From Desulfomicrobium escambiense DSM 10707 (GTDB lineage: Bacteria > Desulfobacterota > Desulfovibrionia > Desulfovibrionales > Desulfomicrobiaceae), in the NCBI RefSeq assembly GCF_000428825.1, contig NZ_AUAR01000005.1:178189-242188 (forward strand): 64,000 nt of DNA, given 5' to 3'. The first letter of the stretch is position 1; every line of letters begins with the position of its first letter. A model generated the notes under the pieces. That model ran no database searches and was not told the DNA's origin. It worked only from the letters and a program-made list of their open reading frames with translations. Both the position numbers and the translations under genes were made by a program. Shown here piece after piece: positions 16,142-24,918 of this stretch.

Positions 16142-16209
16142 CCGGACGCCACGTCCAGGCGTCCGGGGAATTGACGTTAGCGGCCCGCTCCTCGAGCGGG
16201 CCTTTTTTT
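16142..16209 (+). terminator. double hairpin between tupA and tupB, second with T tail
   Basis: First stem CCGGACGCC / GGCGTCCGG (16142-16166), second GGCCCGCTC / GAGCGGGCC (16182-16202) followed by seven T. The second is a full rho-independent terminator inside the operon, 28 bases before tupB. Confidence 0.8.
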
Positions 16210-16237
16210 CCCGAGGGCACTCATTTCAGGGGTATGC

Positions 16238-16930
16238 ATGTTTTTTTGGGATAGTCTTTGGGCGGCGCTCCAACTGTTGTTCAGCTTTGACGGGGAACTT
16301 CTGCATATCGTCGGCGTGTCGCTCAACGTCAGCTTTTGGGCCACCTTGGCTGCTTGCGTCATCGGCGTACCGGCGGGTTTTTTGATCGGTATCGCCAGTT
16401 TCAGGGGCAAGCAGGCGGTCATCACCTTTTTCAACACCATGCTGGCCCTGCCGACCGTGGTCATCGGCCTGCTGGTCTACTCGCTGCTGTCCCGGCGCGG
16501 CGTGCTCGGTCAGCTTGGCTGGCTCTATTCCCAGAAGGCCATGATCGTCGGCCAGATCATTCTCATCACGCCCATTATCGTGGCCTTCACCATCGCGGCC
16601 GTCGGTCGAATCGACGACCGCTACCGGCGCACGGCCCTGACTCTGGGCGCGTCCTCGTGGCAGGTGGCCCTGGTGGTCCTGCGCGAGGCGCGATTCAGCA
16701 TCATGGCCGCCATCGTGGCCGCGTTCGGCAGGGTCATCTCCGAGATCGGCATCTCCATGATGCTCGGCGGCAACGCCAGGGGCTTCACCCGGACCATGAC
16801 CACGGCCATGGCCCTGGAGTACGACAAGGGCGAATTCGTGCTGGCCCTGGGGCTGGGCATCGTGCTTTTGACCATCAGCCTGGTGGTCAACGTGCTGCTC
16901 GGGTACGTGCAGGGGAGGACGCAGCGATGA
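16238..16930 (+). CDS. tupB: tungstate ABC transporter, permease
   Basis: Inner-membrane permease of 230 residues with about five or six membrane spans. The ABC permease EAA-type loop that contacts the ATPase is visible as RTALTLGASSWQVALVVLREA with the following RFSIMAAIVAAFGRVISEIG (about residues 130-170). Family members TupB/WtpB take tungstate from TupA. Its stop overlaps the tupC start in an ATGA. Confidence 0.93.
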   Translation: MFFWDSLWAALQLLFSFDGELLHIVGVSLNVSFWATLAACVIGVPAGFLIGIASFRGKQAVITFFNTMLALPTVVIGLLVYSLLSRRGVLGQLGWLYSQKAMIVGQIILITPIIVAFTIAAVGRIDDRYRRTALTLGASSWQVALVVLREARFSIMAAIVAAFGRVISEIGISMMLGGNARGFTRTMTTAMALEYDKGEFVLALGLGIVLLTISLVVNVLLGYVQGRTQR

Positions 16931-17931
16931 GCCTTTTCGAACTCCACGGCGTGCGCATGGTCTACGACGGACGGGTCGTGCTCGATCTGCCGCGGCTCGG
17001 GATCGAGCATGGACTCGCCTATTCCCTGCAAGGGCCAAACGGGGCCGGCAAGTCGACGCTCCTGGGGATACTGTCCTTTCTGACCGCGCCTCACGAGGGG
17101 CGGGTCCTTTTTCAGGGCGAGCCAGTGCTCTGGAAAGAATCCAGCTTGCGTCCACTGCGGCGCCAGGTCGCTCTTGTTGAACAGCACCCGGTCATGTTCA
17201 GCCGCAGCGTGCGCGAGAATGTGGGATACGGCCTGGCCATCCGGGGAGTGGCCAGGGCGGAGCGCAACAGGCTGGTGGACGAGGCGCTGGAACTGGTGGG
17301 GTTGTCCCACTTGTCCGAGGTCTATGCCCCACGCCTATCCGGGGGCGAAACCCAGCGCGTGGCCATCGCCAGGGCCCTGGCCAACAACCCGAAAGTGCTC
17401 CTGCTGGACGAACCCACGGCCAGCGTGGACACGCAGAACCGCATCGTCATCGAGCAGGTCGTGGCCGAGCTGCGCGACAGAGGGGACACGACCATCGTGC
17501 TCTGCACCCACAACCGCTCACAGGCCTGGGCCCTGTGCCCGCACGTCATCTTCCTGGAGGACGGGAAGCTGGTGCACCGTTCTCGCGCCAATTCTTACGC
17601 CGGGATCACGAACGTGACGGACGGACAGGCATGGTGCCGGATCGCAGAGAATTTCCGCGTGCCCGTCAACGGCTGTGAGCCGGGGAGGGTCAGGATATCC
17701 ATCGACCCCGAAGGGGTGCGCCTGCAGCGGGCCCTGGAGACGGGGCTCAACTGCGGCCCTTTGGCCAAGATTCGTCTGGAAGGGGACACAGTGGCCTTGA
17801 GCGTCAATCTGGGGCGCCCCCTGGATGTGCAGATGCCACTCGTTGATTTCAGGGCGGCGGGTCTGACCGTCGGGGATATGGTCCTGGCCGAGATTCGACC
17901 CGAGGCAGTCGAATGCCATGCCGGGCACTGA
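16927..17931 (+). CDS. tupC: tungstate ABC transporter, ATP-binding protein
   Basis: ABC ATPase of 334 residues. Walker A GPNGAGKST (about residues 36-44), signature LSGGETQRVAIARAL (about 137-151) and Walker B VLLLDEPTASVD (about 156-167) are all intact. A C-terminal extension of about 100 residues (from about 230) resembles a TOBE/Mop-type oxyanion-binding domain (SINLGRPLDVQMPLVDF-like end), which can mediate feedback inhibition. ATG 16927 is set by the ATGA overlap with tupB. Confidence 0.93.
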   Translation: MSLFELHGVRMVYDGRVVLDLPRLGIEHGLAYSLQGPNGAGKSTLLGILSFLTAPHEGRVLFQGEPVLWKESSLRPLRRQVALVEQHPVMFSRSVRENVGYGLAIRGVARAERNRLVDEALELVGLSHLSEVYAPRLSGGETQRVAIARALANNPKVLLLDEPTASVDTQNRIVIEQVVAELRDRGDTTIVLCTHNRSQAWALCPHVIFLEDGKLVHRSRANSYAGITNVTDGQAWCRIAENFRVPVNGCEPGRVRISIDPEGVRLQRALETGLNCGPLAKIRLEGDTVALSVNLGRPLDVQMPLVDFRAAGLTVGDMVLAEIRPEAVECHAGH

Positions 17932-17960
17932 TCCCGCCGCCACCAGGAAGAGAGACCACG

Positions 17961-18866
17961 ATGATGCCCCACGACCTTATCCCCGCGTCCGGTGCGGCCA
18001 CCCGTCCCCACGTCCGTCCTGGCGAGTCCGCCTGGCGGGAACTGTGCTCGACCCTCAACCGTCTCCGCCGCGACGAGGGCGGCTGGTGGTCGAAGATCGA
18101 GGCTGATGCCGAGGCCGTCCCCAGGATCGACGTATCCGGGGTCGTGGTGCGGCTGCGCGGGAACGTTTTCGCCGAGATCGGGCTGCGCGGCGGCGAGCCG
18201 CAATGCCGCATCGAGCCAGGGCACCTTCTGCTGACCCATCCGGGAGGGCGGACCGTCCTCGGGGACGGCGTGGCCTGCGCCCGCTCGGTCCAGACCCTGT
18301 CCGAACTGGCCGAACACTACGATCATGTCCGCCGCCATGCCTGCCGTCATGTGGACCGCCGCCAGGCCATCCTGGATCGCCTCTTCCTCCGCCACGTCTG
18401 CGTCCTGGCCCTTGACGCCCCGTTTGAAGCCCCCCTTGACGCCGGCCGGGTCGATCTCGTGGCCCTGTCGCCGCAGGGCGTGGCCGTTTTGTTTCTGCTG
18501 CGGCGCTACGCCGACGGGGACCTGCGCCTGAAGGGGCGCGGGGGCATCGTCTGGCGGATGCGGGAAATGGACCGCCGGCTCGCGGACCAGGCGGCCGCCT
18601 CCGCCTGGGTCAGCGGCCTCCTGGAGCGCGGCGCCGCCCTCGACACCCGACATTCCCGGCGCTACCGCCTGCCACCATCCCTGCACGTCCACCCGTATGT
18701 CCGCCTGCTTATCGTCGACTTCGACCACGCCCAGCGTCAGGCCGGGCTGCCGTCCCTGCGCGCCGACCTCGAACGCGGGCTTGACCGCAGCGGCGCCCGG
18801 AGTGATATTCATTGCCTTGGCGACGCCGGAAACATCTCCTTCGGGACCTTTTTTTTCGGCCTCTGA
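17961..18866 (+). CDS. hypothetical protein downstream of tupC
   Basis: A 301-residue protein that I do not recognise. It has no signal peptide or membrane segment and is Arg-rich. A hydrophobic core patch (HVCVLALDAPFEAPLDAGRV, about 147-166) and a C-terminal VRLLIVDFDHAQ (about 246-257) suggest a folded alpha/beta domain. There are scattered His and Cys but no clear metal motif. ATG 17961 follows GGAAGAGAG; upstream in-frame ATG 17913 lies inside tupC. It starts 29 bases after tupC and ends 29 bases before hsp20, so it may belong to either transcript. Confidence 0.6.
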   Translation: MMPHDLIPASGAATRPHVRPGESAWRELCSTLNRLRRDEGGWWSKIEADAEAVPRIDVSGVVVRLRGNVFAEIGLRGGEPQCRIEPGHLLLTHPGGRTVLGDGVACARSVQTLSELAEHYDHVRRHACRHVDRRQAILDRLFLRHVCVLALDAPFEAPLDAGRVDLVALSPQGVAVLFLLRRYADGDLRLKGRGGIVWRMREMDRRLADQAAASAWVSGLLERGAALDTRHSRRYRLPPSLHVHPYVRLLIVDFDHAQRQAGLPSLRADLERGLDRSGARSDIHCLGDAGNISFGTFFFGL

Positions 18867-18895
18867 CAGTTTCCACGTTTTGCGGCGGAGGCGAT

Positions 18896-19354
18896 ATGTC
18901 CGATCTGCATTTGTGGCACCGCACCGAACTCGGAAAGCTCAGGCAGGACATGGAGGAGCTCTTCGACTCCCTCGTGCGGGACTTCTGCAGCCCCCTGGAT
19001 CTTCGGCTGCTGCGTTGCGAGCCGGATGTGCGCGTGGTCAACGAAGGCGAGGCCATCGTCGTCACGGCCCTTGTTCCCAACCTCGACCCGCGTTCCATCA
19101 AGGTCTCGGTGTCCGGGAACAGGCTGTCCATTTCCGGGGAACGGGTGGAGGAGGACCGCGACGAGGGGAGCCTGTACATTGCCCGGCAGGGGTTCGCCAG
19201 TTCCGTGCGGCTCTCCTCGGCCGTGGACGCGGACCAGGTGACCGCCAGCTACGCGGGCGGGATGCTCAGGATCGTCCTGCCCAGGCTCGCGGGCCGCACG
19301 CCGGTGCGGAAGCGGGCGAACGAGCACAACAACGAGCGAGGTTGGCATGAGTGA
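18896..19354 (+). CDS. small heat-shock protein (Hsp20 / alpha-crystallin)
   Basis: ATP-independent holdase of 152 residues. The alpha-crystallin domain spans about residues 40-135: PDVRVVNEGEAIVVTALVPN (about 43-62), NRLSISGERVEED (about 76-88) and a C-terminal SYAGGMLRIVLPR (about 118-130), which matches the A-x-x-x-x-G-v-L-x-I/V-x-x-P consensus. The start follows GCGGAGG. It overlaps the following Lon-like protease gene by 8 bases, so chaperone and protease are made together. Confidence 0.9.
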   Translation: MSDLHLWHRTELGKLRQDMEELFDSLVRDFCSPLDLRLLRCEPDVRVVNEGEAIVVTALVPNLDPRSIKVSVSGNRLSISGERVEEDRDEGSLYIARQGFASSVRLSSAVDADQVTASYAGGMLRIVLPRLAGRTPVRKRANEHNNERGWHE

Positions 19355-21770
19355 ATCGTTACGACTGACTCCCGAGGAATTGCGGTGGACCCTCGACACT
19401 TCCACCCTGCCTTTCGCCACCACGGACGAACTCGAGCCCCTGGACGAGATCCTCGGCCAGGACCGGGGCGTGGAAGCCCTGCGCTTCGGCATCGGGGTGC
19501 GCCGTCCGGGCTACAACATTCTGGTCACTGGCGCTCCGGGCTCCGGCCGCATGGACGCCGTGAAGAAGGTCCTGGCCATGGCCGTGGAGGGTGGCAATGT
19601 CCCCGGCGACCTGTGCTACCTGAACAACTTCAAGGACCCCGAAGCCCCCATCCTGGTGCGCCTGGGCCAGGGGCAGGGCGCGCGTCTGAAGAAGAGCATG
19701 CAGGCGCTGGTGGACGAACTCCGGAAGGAGGTTCCCAAGCTCTTCGAGAGCCCGGAATATCTCGCCCGCAAGAACGAGATCAACGAGGCCTACGAAAAAA
19801 AGACCGCGAGCTTCTTCATGAATCTCGAAAAACAGGTCAAGGAGGCCGGCTTCGCCTTGGTCACCTTCCAGGGGCGTCAGGGCCAGCCGCCCGAGGTCAT
19901 GCCCGTCGTCGACGGGGAGCCGACCCCGGTCCTCAAGCTCGAACAGATGGTCGAGAAGGGCCGCTTCCCCCGCGACGAGTTCGAGCGCATCAAGGCCAAG
20001 CATTCCGAGATCAAGAGCGAGATCGACTCCATCTTTCTCCAGATTCGGCAGTTGCAGAAGGAGATCCAGGAGAAGAACCGGCAGGCCGACAAGGCCATGT
20101 TCTCGAACCTGGCCGACGATCTCATCGCCCCCTTGCGCGAGGATTTCGCCTGCGAGGAGCTGAACGAGTATTTCCGGCACATGATCGACAACATGGTCGA
20201 GAACATCGCCATCTTCTTCGCCCAGGAACAGCCCCCGCACATGCCCGTGGGCGACCCCTTCGAGCAGTACACGGTCAACGTGATGGTGGACAACTCCGAG
20301 CAGCAGGGGCCACCGGTCATCATCGAGGAATACCCGACCTACCGCAACCTGTTCGGCAGCATCGAGCGCATCGTGGACCGCAGCGGCGTCTGGCGCACGG
20401 ACTTCTCGCGCATCAAGGCCGGCTCCTTCGTGCGCGCCAACGGCGGCTATCTGGTCCTGAACCTCCTGGACGCCATCATGGAACCGGGCGTCTGGCAGTC
20501 CCTCAAGCGGGCCCTGAAGAGCCGCAAGATGGAGATCCAGACCTACGACCCCTTCTATCTGTTCACCACCTCTTCCATGAAGCCTGAGCCCATCGAGATG
20601 GACATCAAGGTCATCGTCCTGGCCGACACGTACATGTACCATCTGCTGCAGCACTACGACGATGACGTGCCCAAGATATTCAAGGTCCGGGCGGACTTCG
20701 ACACGACCATGGACAACACCGGCGAGGCCGTGAGCCAGTTCGCCCGCTTCGTCCGCGCCCGCTGCACCGAACACGGCCTGCGCCCCTTCGACCGCACGGC
20801 CGTGGCGGCCCTGGTGGAGGAGGCCGTGCGCATGGGCGGGCGGCAGGAGAAGATGGCCGCCACCTTCCCCAAGCTGACGGACCTGCTCATGGAGGCCGAG
20901 TATTTCGCACAACAGGACGGCCGGGACACGGTCATGGGTGACGACGTGGCCCGCGCCGTCGAGGCCCGCATCCATCGTTCCAGCCTCATCGAGGAAAAGA
21001 TTCAGGACATGATCGACCGCGGGTCCATCATGATCGACACGGACGGCGCCAAGGCCGGCCAGATCAACGGCCTGGCCGTGTACAGCATGGGCGACATCAT
21101 GTTCGGCAAGCCCAGCCGCATCACCGTGGCCACGTCCATGGGCAAGGCAGGCATCATCAACATCGAGCGCGAGGCCGACCTGTCGGGCAGCACCCACAAC
21201 AAGGGCGTGCTCATCCTCGGCGGCTACCTGCGCAAGATGTTCGCCCAGGACAAGCCCCTGGCCATGAGCGCGTCCATCGCCTTCGAGCAGAGCTATTCCG
21301 GGGTCGACGGCGACAGCGCCTCGTCCACGGAGATGTACGCCCTGCTGTCGAGTCTTTCGGGCGTGCCCATCAAGCAGGGCGTCGCAGTGACGGGCTCCGT
21401 CAACCAGAACGGCGAGGTGCAGGCCATCGGCGGGGTCAACCACAAGATCGAGGGCTTCTTCGCCTGCTGCAAGGCGCGCGGACTGACCGGCGCGCAGGGC
21501 GTCATCATCCCCAGGGCCAACGTCAAGGACCTCATGCTCAAGCCCGAGGTCGTGGACGCCGTGCGCGGGGGGACGTTCCACATCTGGTCCGTGGACACCA
21601 TCGAGCAGGGCATCGAGATTCTGACCGGCAAGAAGGCCGGTGCGCGCAGGAAGGACGGCACGTACCCCAAGGGCAGCATCTACGCCCTGGCGGACGAGCG
21701 CCTGAAGAGCCTGGCCGAGGGCATGGTCCGGTTCGGCAAGGACGAGAACAACACGAAGGACAATGATTGA
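19347..21770 (+). CDS. Lon-like ATP-dependent protease (AAA_32 / YcbZ-LonB type)
   Basis: An 807-residue Lon-family protease lacking the N-terminal LAN domain of classical Lon. The Walker A position reads GAPGSGRMDA (about 55-64), with Arg in place of the usual Lys, as in related family members. A long helical insertion with coiled-coil character (about 195-260) interrupts the ATPase. The C-terminal protease domain has the Ser-Lys dyad: Ser near residue 656 in GVDGDSASSTE and Lys near 700 in AIGGVNHKIEGF; the separation of about 44 equals that of E. coli Lon. It sits between hsp20 (8-base overlap) and trxB, forming a protein-quality and redox-stress cluster. Confidence 0.9.
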   Translation: MSESLRLTPEELRWTLDTSTLPFATTDELEPLDEILGQDRGVEALRFGIGVRRPGYNILVTGAPGSGRMDAVKKVLAMAVEGGNVPGDLCYLNNFKDPEAPILVRLGQGQGARLKKSMQALVDELRKEVPKLFESPEYLARKNEINEAYEKKTASFFMNLEKQVKEAGFALVTFQGRQGQPPEVMPVVDGEPTPVLKLEQMVEKGRFPRDEFERIKAKHSEIKSEIDSIFLQIRQLQKEIQEKNRQADKAMFSNLADDLIAPLREDFACEELNEYFRHMIDNMVENIAIFFAQEQPPHMPVGDPFEQYTVNVMVDNSEQQGPPVIIEEYPTYRNLFGSIERIVDRSGVWRTDFSRIKAGSFVRANGGYLVLNLLDAIMEPGVWQSLKRALKSRKMEIQTYDPFYLFTTSSMKPEPIEMDIKVIVLADTYMYHLLQHYDDDVPKIFKVRADFDTTMDNTGEAVSQFARFVRARCTEHGLRPFDRTAVAALVEEAVRMGGRQEKMAATFPKLTDLLMEAEYFAQQDGRDTVMGDDVARAVEARIHRSSLIEEKIQDMIDRGSIMIDTDGAKAGQINGLAVYSMGDIMFGKPSRITVATSMGKAGIINIEREADLSGSTHNKGVLILGGYLRKMFAQDKPLAMSASIAFEQSYSGVDGDSASSTEMYALLSSLSGVPIKQGVAVTGSVNQNGEVQAIGGVNHKIEGFFACCKARGLTGAQGVIIPRANVKDLMLKPEVVDAVRGGTFHIWSVDTIEQGIEILTGKKAGARRKDGTYPKGSIYALADERLKSLAEGMVRFGKDENNTKDND

Positions 21771-21798
21771 ACGGGCGACTGCCCATAAGGAGCATATC

Positions 21799-22746
21799 TT
21801 GGAAAAGAACATGTACGATCTGGTCATTGTGGGCGGGGGGCCTGCTGGTCTCTCGGCGGGCATCTACGCCATGCGCGCGGCCATGAACGCCGTGCTGGTC
21901 GAGAAGGGCATGCCCGGCGGGCAGGTCGCCCTGACCAAGGACGTGGAGAACTACCCCGGCATCGAGGAGGTCGGGGGCTTCGAGCTGTGCGAGAAGTTCC
22001 TGAACCACGCCAAACGCTACAATCTGGAGATTCGGGAGAACGAGGTGGCCCGGGTGGAGCCCGGCGTTGACTTCCACGAGGTGGTGCTGACCGACGGCAC
22101 CCGGCTGGACACCCATGCCGTGATCCTGGCCGCCGGCGGCTCGGCCCGCAAGCTGGGCGTGCCCGGCGAGATGGAGCAGTACGGCAAGGGCGTGTCCTAT
22201 TGCGCGACGTGCGACGGGTTCTTCTTCCGCGGCAAGACCGTCGTCGTGGTCGGCGGCGGCGACACAGCCCTGGAGGATGCCCTGTATCTCTCCAAGATCT
22301 GCAAAAAGGTCTATCTCGTGCACCGGCGGGAAGAGTTCCGCGGCAGCCGCATCCTTCAGCAGCGCGTCTTCGCCGAGCCTCGCATCACCCTGGTCCTGAG
22401 CTCCGTGCTGACGAACATCGCCGGCAACGACCAGGGCGTGACCGGCGTGACCGTCCAGCACGTCGAGAGCGGCGAAACCCGCGACATCGACACCGACGGC
22501 GTGTTCATCTTCGTCGGGTTCAGGCCGAACAACATGCTTGTGCCGGCCGGAGTGAAGATGAACGCGGCGGGATACGTCGTCACCGACGAGAAGTGCGAAA
22601 CGAGTCTGCCCGGCATCTTCGCCGTGGGCGACCTGCGGCAGAAATACGCCAACCAGATCGTCCTGGCTGCGGCCGACGGCTGTGTCGCGGCCCTGGCCGC
22701 GGCGCACTTCGTGGAGGCCCGCAAGGCCCAGGCCGGCCGCAAGTAG
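21799..22746 (+). CDS. trxB: thioredoxin reductase
   Basis: Flavoprotein that reduces thioredoxin with NAD(P)H; about 315 residues. The FAD motif is DLVIVGGGPAGLSAGIYAMR (about 7-26), the redox-active pair is in SYCATCDGFFFRG (CATC, about 135-138), and the nucleotide-binding motif is VVVVGGGDTALEDALYLSKI. The second FAD motif GIFAVGDLRQK lies near the C-terminus. A TTG start at 21799 is chosen because AAGGAG (21787-21792) lies six bases before it; ATG 21811 and 21763 are alternatives. An in-frame region overlapping the protease stop suggests the same operon. Confidence 0.92.
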   Translation: MEKNMYDLVIVGGGPAGLSAGIYAMRAAMNAVLVEKGMPGGQVALTKDVENYPGIEEVGGFELCEKFLNHAKRYNLEIRENEVARVEPGVDFHEVVLTDGTRLDTHAVILAAGGSARKLGVPGEMEQYGKGVSYCATCDGFFFRGKTVVVVGGGDTALEDALYLSKICKKVYLVHRREEFRGSRILQQRVFAEPRITLVLSSVLTNIAGNDQGVTGVTVQHVESGETRDIDTDGVFIFVGFRPNNMLVPAGVKMNAAGYVVTDEKCETSLPGIFAVGDLRQKYANQIVLAAADGCVAALAAAHFVEARKAQAGRK

Positions 22747-22818
22747 GGCGGCTGGCGGATGCATGGCGCCGGACGCGGTCCGCGCCATGCGCCGGTTTCA
22801 CGCAGTGGTCGTGAAAAC

Positions 22819-22849
22819 AAAAAACCCCTTGAATTTCAAGGGGTTTTTT
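22819..22849. terminator. bidirectional terminator (trxB and tRNA-Asn)
   Basis: A near-perfect stem AAAACCCCTTGAA / TTCAAGGGGTTTT with A runs on the left and T runs on the right. It serves trxB from the left and tRNA-Asn-1 (minus) from the right. Confidence 0.88.
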
Positions 22850-22872
22850 GTCGCCTGCGGCGGGAAATCTGC

Positions 22873-22948
22873 TGGCTCCCCGGGACAGATTTGAACTGCC
22901 GACAGGGTGGTTAACAGCCACCTGCTCTGCCAACTGAGCTACCGGGGA
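22873..22948 (-). tRNA. tRNA-Asn (anticodon GTT), copy 1
   Basis: The minus strand gives acceptor stem TCCCCGG / CCGGGGA, anticodon arm GGTGG-ctGTTaa-CCACC, T-loop GTTCAAATC and an encoded CCA. 76 bases, identical to the copy at 25188-25263. Confidence 0.97.
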
Positions 22949-23043
22949 ACGTCGGCCAGAAGGCGCTTTTAGGGAAAGGGGGCTCGGCTGTCAACCGGGA
23001 AAGCCCCCTTCTTTTCGGCCTATTCAGCGGACTTCCGGTCGGC

Positions 23044-23670
23044 TTACCGGAAATCGCGAAAGAGCGGATCGAGACGCTCCTGAGGATACAGTTTCCCGTA
23101 GGGCGGCAGGGACGAAGTGATCTTGCCCGGAGTCAGTTCCATGGCGCGTATCATGACCGTGTCCACCGGCAGCCTGTCCAAAACCTTCACCCGGTAGATC
23201 GGCGCCAGCTCGGCTCCCGCGGCGGAAGCCCTTGCAAGATAGCGGCGATATTCGGGGTCCGTTGTTTCCGAGGGGAGCCCGTACAGGCTTTCGCGGAATG
23301 TTCGCCCGTTCAGTTCGGTCTTGTACCCGCCGAGAAAGACGAACACCTCCTGATCGCCTGTCTTGACGACCCGCGACAGCAGAAGGATCGAGGCCGGCCC
23401 CTCTCCCTCCCGCACAAAAACCAGAGTCTGGATCAGATCGATGGGCGGCAGGGACGTGTCCCTGGTTTCGCCCCTGACGTTGAACTGTTCCGCTCCGATA
23501 TAGCGCCAACCAGGTTCGACGGGAATGGTTTCGGAGCCCCACAGGGCAACCTCCGCGTCGCCGGGCTGGTAAAGGTCCGCAAAGCGGGTGCCCGCGCATC
23601 CGGCCAACACGGCCACGATGGCCAGCGCCATGAAATCAAGAACGCCTGCCTGCAGAATTCGTTTGCACAT
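23044..23670 (-). CDS. hypothetical lipoprotein
   Basis: A 208-residue protein with a lipobox (VLAGC, Cys about 25) after a hydrophobic signal. The mature part has mixed alpha/beta character (ADLYQPGDAEVALWGSETIP; TLVFVREGEGPASILLLSRV) and no recognised motif. ATG 23670 follows AGGAGG; upstream in-frame ATGs lack one. It lies downstream of tunR on the same strand with a 97-base gap, between the two tRNA-Asn copies. Function unknown. Confidence 0.65.
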   Translation of the reverse strand: MCKRILQAGVLDFMALAIVAVLAGCAGTRFADLYQPGDAEVALWGSETIPVEPGWRYIGAEQFNVRGETRDTSLPPIDLIQTLVFVREGEGPASILLLSRVVKTGDQEVFVFLGGYKTELNGRTFRESLYGLPSETTDPEYRRYLARASAAGAELAPIYRVKVLDRLPVDTVMIRAMELTPGKITSSLPPYGKLYPQERLDPLFRDFR

Positions 23671-23767
23671 GTCGTCCTCCTCGGCTGAATTCGACAGCAT
23701 CATACGCCATCGGGGCCCGAAGTCCATGCCGCGGCCGGTGCGTGCCATCAGATGCGGCCCGAAGCTT

Positions 23768-24847
23768 CTAATCGACGCGCAGGATGGTGGAATACGCGCC
23801 GAACACGGCCCAGGCCGCAGTGCCTTCGCGCAGCCCGAGACGGTCGATGCTCTCGTTGGTCCCGATGGTGCACAGCTCGGTCTCGGCGTCGATGCTCAGG
23901 ACGCATTCGGTGTTGATCCGTCCGCGGGTCAGGCGGACGATGCGGCCGAGGAATCGGTTTTCGGCCGAGCAGAGGGGCTCCGCTTCGGAACGGTACAGGT
24001 GCACCCAGGGGGCCTTGACCTCGATGGTCGCCAGACGGCCCGCCTTGAGGCCCATGCGCTTCAGGCTGTCCAGGGTGATGATGGACGAAAGCGTGTGTCC
24101 GCCGGGGGTGACCAGTTCCACCACGGCCTGCAGGTCGGCCGGCAGGATGCGGTCGACGCGGCCGAAGAAGGCGTTGCGGGCGCTGGTCTTGCGCGCGCTT
24201 TCGCGCTGCAGGAACGTGGAGGTCACGGCCCGGATGTCCTCTTCGGAGAACGATACGTAGGAAGACGTCAGGTTGGGGGTGGAGTGCCCCAAGTACTTCT
24301 GCACCGCCGGCAGGGGCATGTTGGACTGCATCAGCTCGACCCCGCGGGACTTGCGGATGGCCTCCGGGCTGCCCATCTGTTTGGGGAAACCGCAGGCCTG
24401 GGCGCGTTCGTAGAATTTGCGGCGCACGAAGGCCGGGTCCACGCTGAGGGTCTGCCCCGCGCTGCGAAGGAAGGCCTCGTCGTCCAGCAGCGCCCTGATT
24501 TCCCGCGACACGTTTTCGGCCAGTGGCACCGTCCGCGCCTCGGCGTCCTGGGCGTCGCGACCGAAGGCAACGGTCAGGGCGCCATGGTCGACGTCGCGGA
24601 CGGGGTTCAGCGTCAGCACCTCGTGCAGTTTGGCCCCGGTATGGCGGATGAGCAGGAAGATGAGCAGGATGCGTTTGCGGGACAGGGCCACGTCGGCGCG
24701 CGGCGTTCCGTCGGCCCATGTCTTGAACTCCCGTTCCAGGCGTTCGAGCTGCAGCGTGTCCAGACACGAGGACGGCTCGGCCACGATGCGGCCGTGGTCG
24801 GACGGGCGGGAGGCTGGTCGGGTCTTCTTGCTGGTGGGAGGGTTCAT
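23768..24847 (-). CDS. tunR: TunR-type tungstate-responsive regulator (integrase-like domain + Mop/TOBE domains)
   Basis: A 359-residue protein. Residues about 30-210 resemble a tyrosine-recombinase catalytic domain (HTGAKLHEVLTLN; AVQKYLGHSTPNLTSSYVSF). The first catalytic Arg of the TGLR motif is Lys (TGAKLHE) and the HxLRH box reads EAIRKS, although the LGH and the Tyr near 197 remain. About 215-355 form two Mop/TOBE-like oxyanion-binding repeats (VELVTPGGHTLSSIITLDSL; VKAPWVHLYR; TELCTIGTNESIDRLGLREG). This combination is the TunR family, described as tungstate-responsive regulators in sulfate reducers controlling tup transport. The likely target is tupABC about 6 kb upstream. No clear ribosome site precedes ATG 24847. 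Confidence 0.85.
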   Translation of the reverse strand: MNPPTSKKTRPASRPSDHGRIVAEPSSCLDTLQLERLEREFKTWADGTPRADVALSRKRILLIFLLIRHTGAKLHEVLTLNPVRDVDHGALTVAFGRDAQDAEARTVPLAENVSREIRALLDDEAFLRSAGQTLSVDPAFVRRKFYERAQACGFPKQMGSPEAIRKSRGVELMQSNMPLPAVQKYLGHSTPNLTSSYVSFSEEDIRAVTSTFLQRESARKTSARNAFFGRVDRILPADLQAVVELVTPGGHTLSSIITLDSLKRMGLKAGRLATIEVKAPWVHLYRSEAEPLCSAENRFLGRIVRLTRGRINTECVLSIDAETELCTIGTNESIDRLGLREGTAAWAVFGAYSTILRVD

Positions 24848-24918
24848 AAGATTTATTTTGGACTGGTCGGAGGAGAAAAGGCAAGAGGAGAATGCAGATT
24901 GGGGGGAGGCGGCTCGGG

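Noticed and set aside
19359..21863. 834-codon minus-strand frame
   Set aside because: Shadow of the Lon-like protease gene; composition typical of GC-rich antisense frames.
23768..24847. Integrase gene marking a genomic island at tRNA-Asn
   Set aside because: Catalytic Arg and His positions are changed and the C-terminus carries oxyanion-binding repeats, which fits the TunR regulator better. No cargo genes of an island are present.
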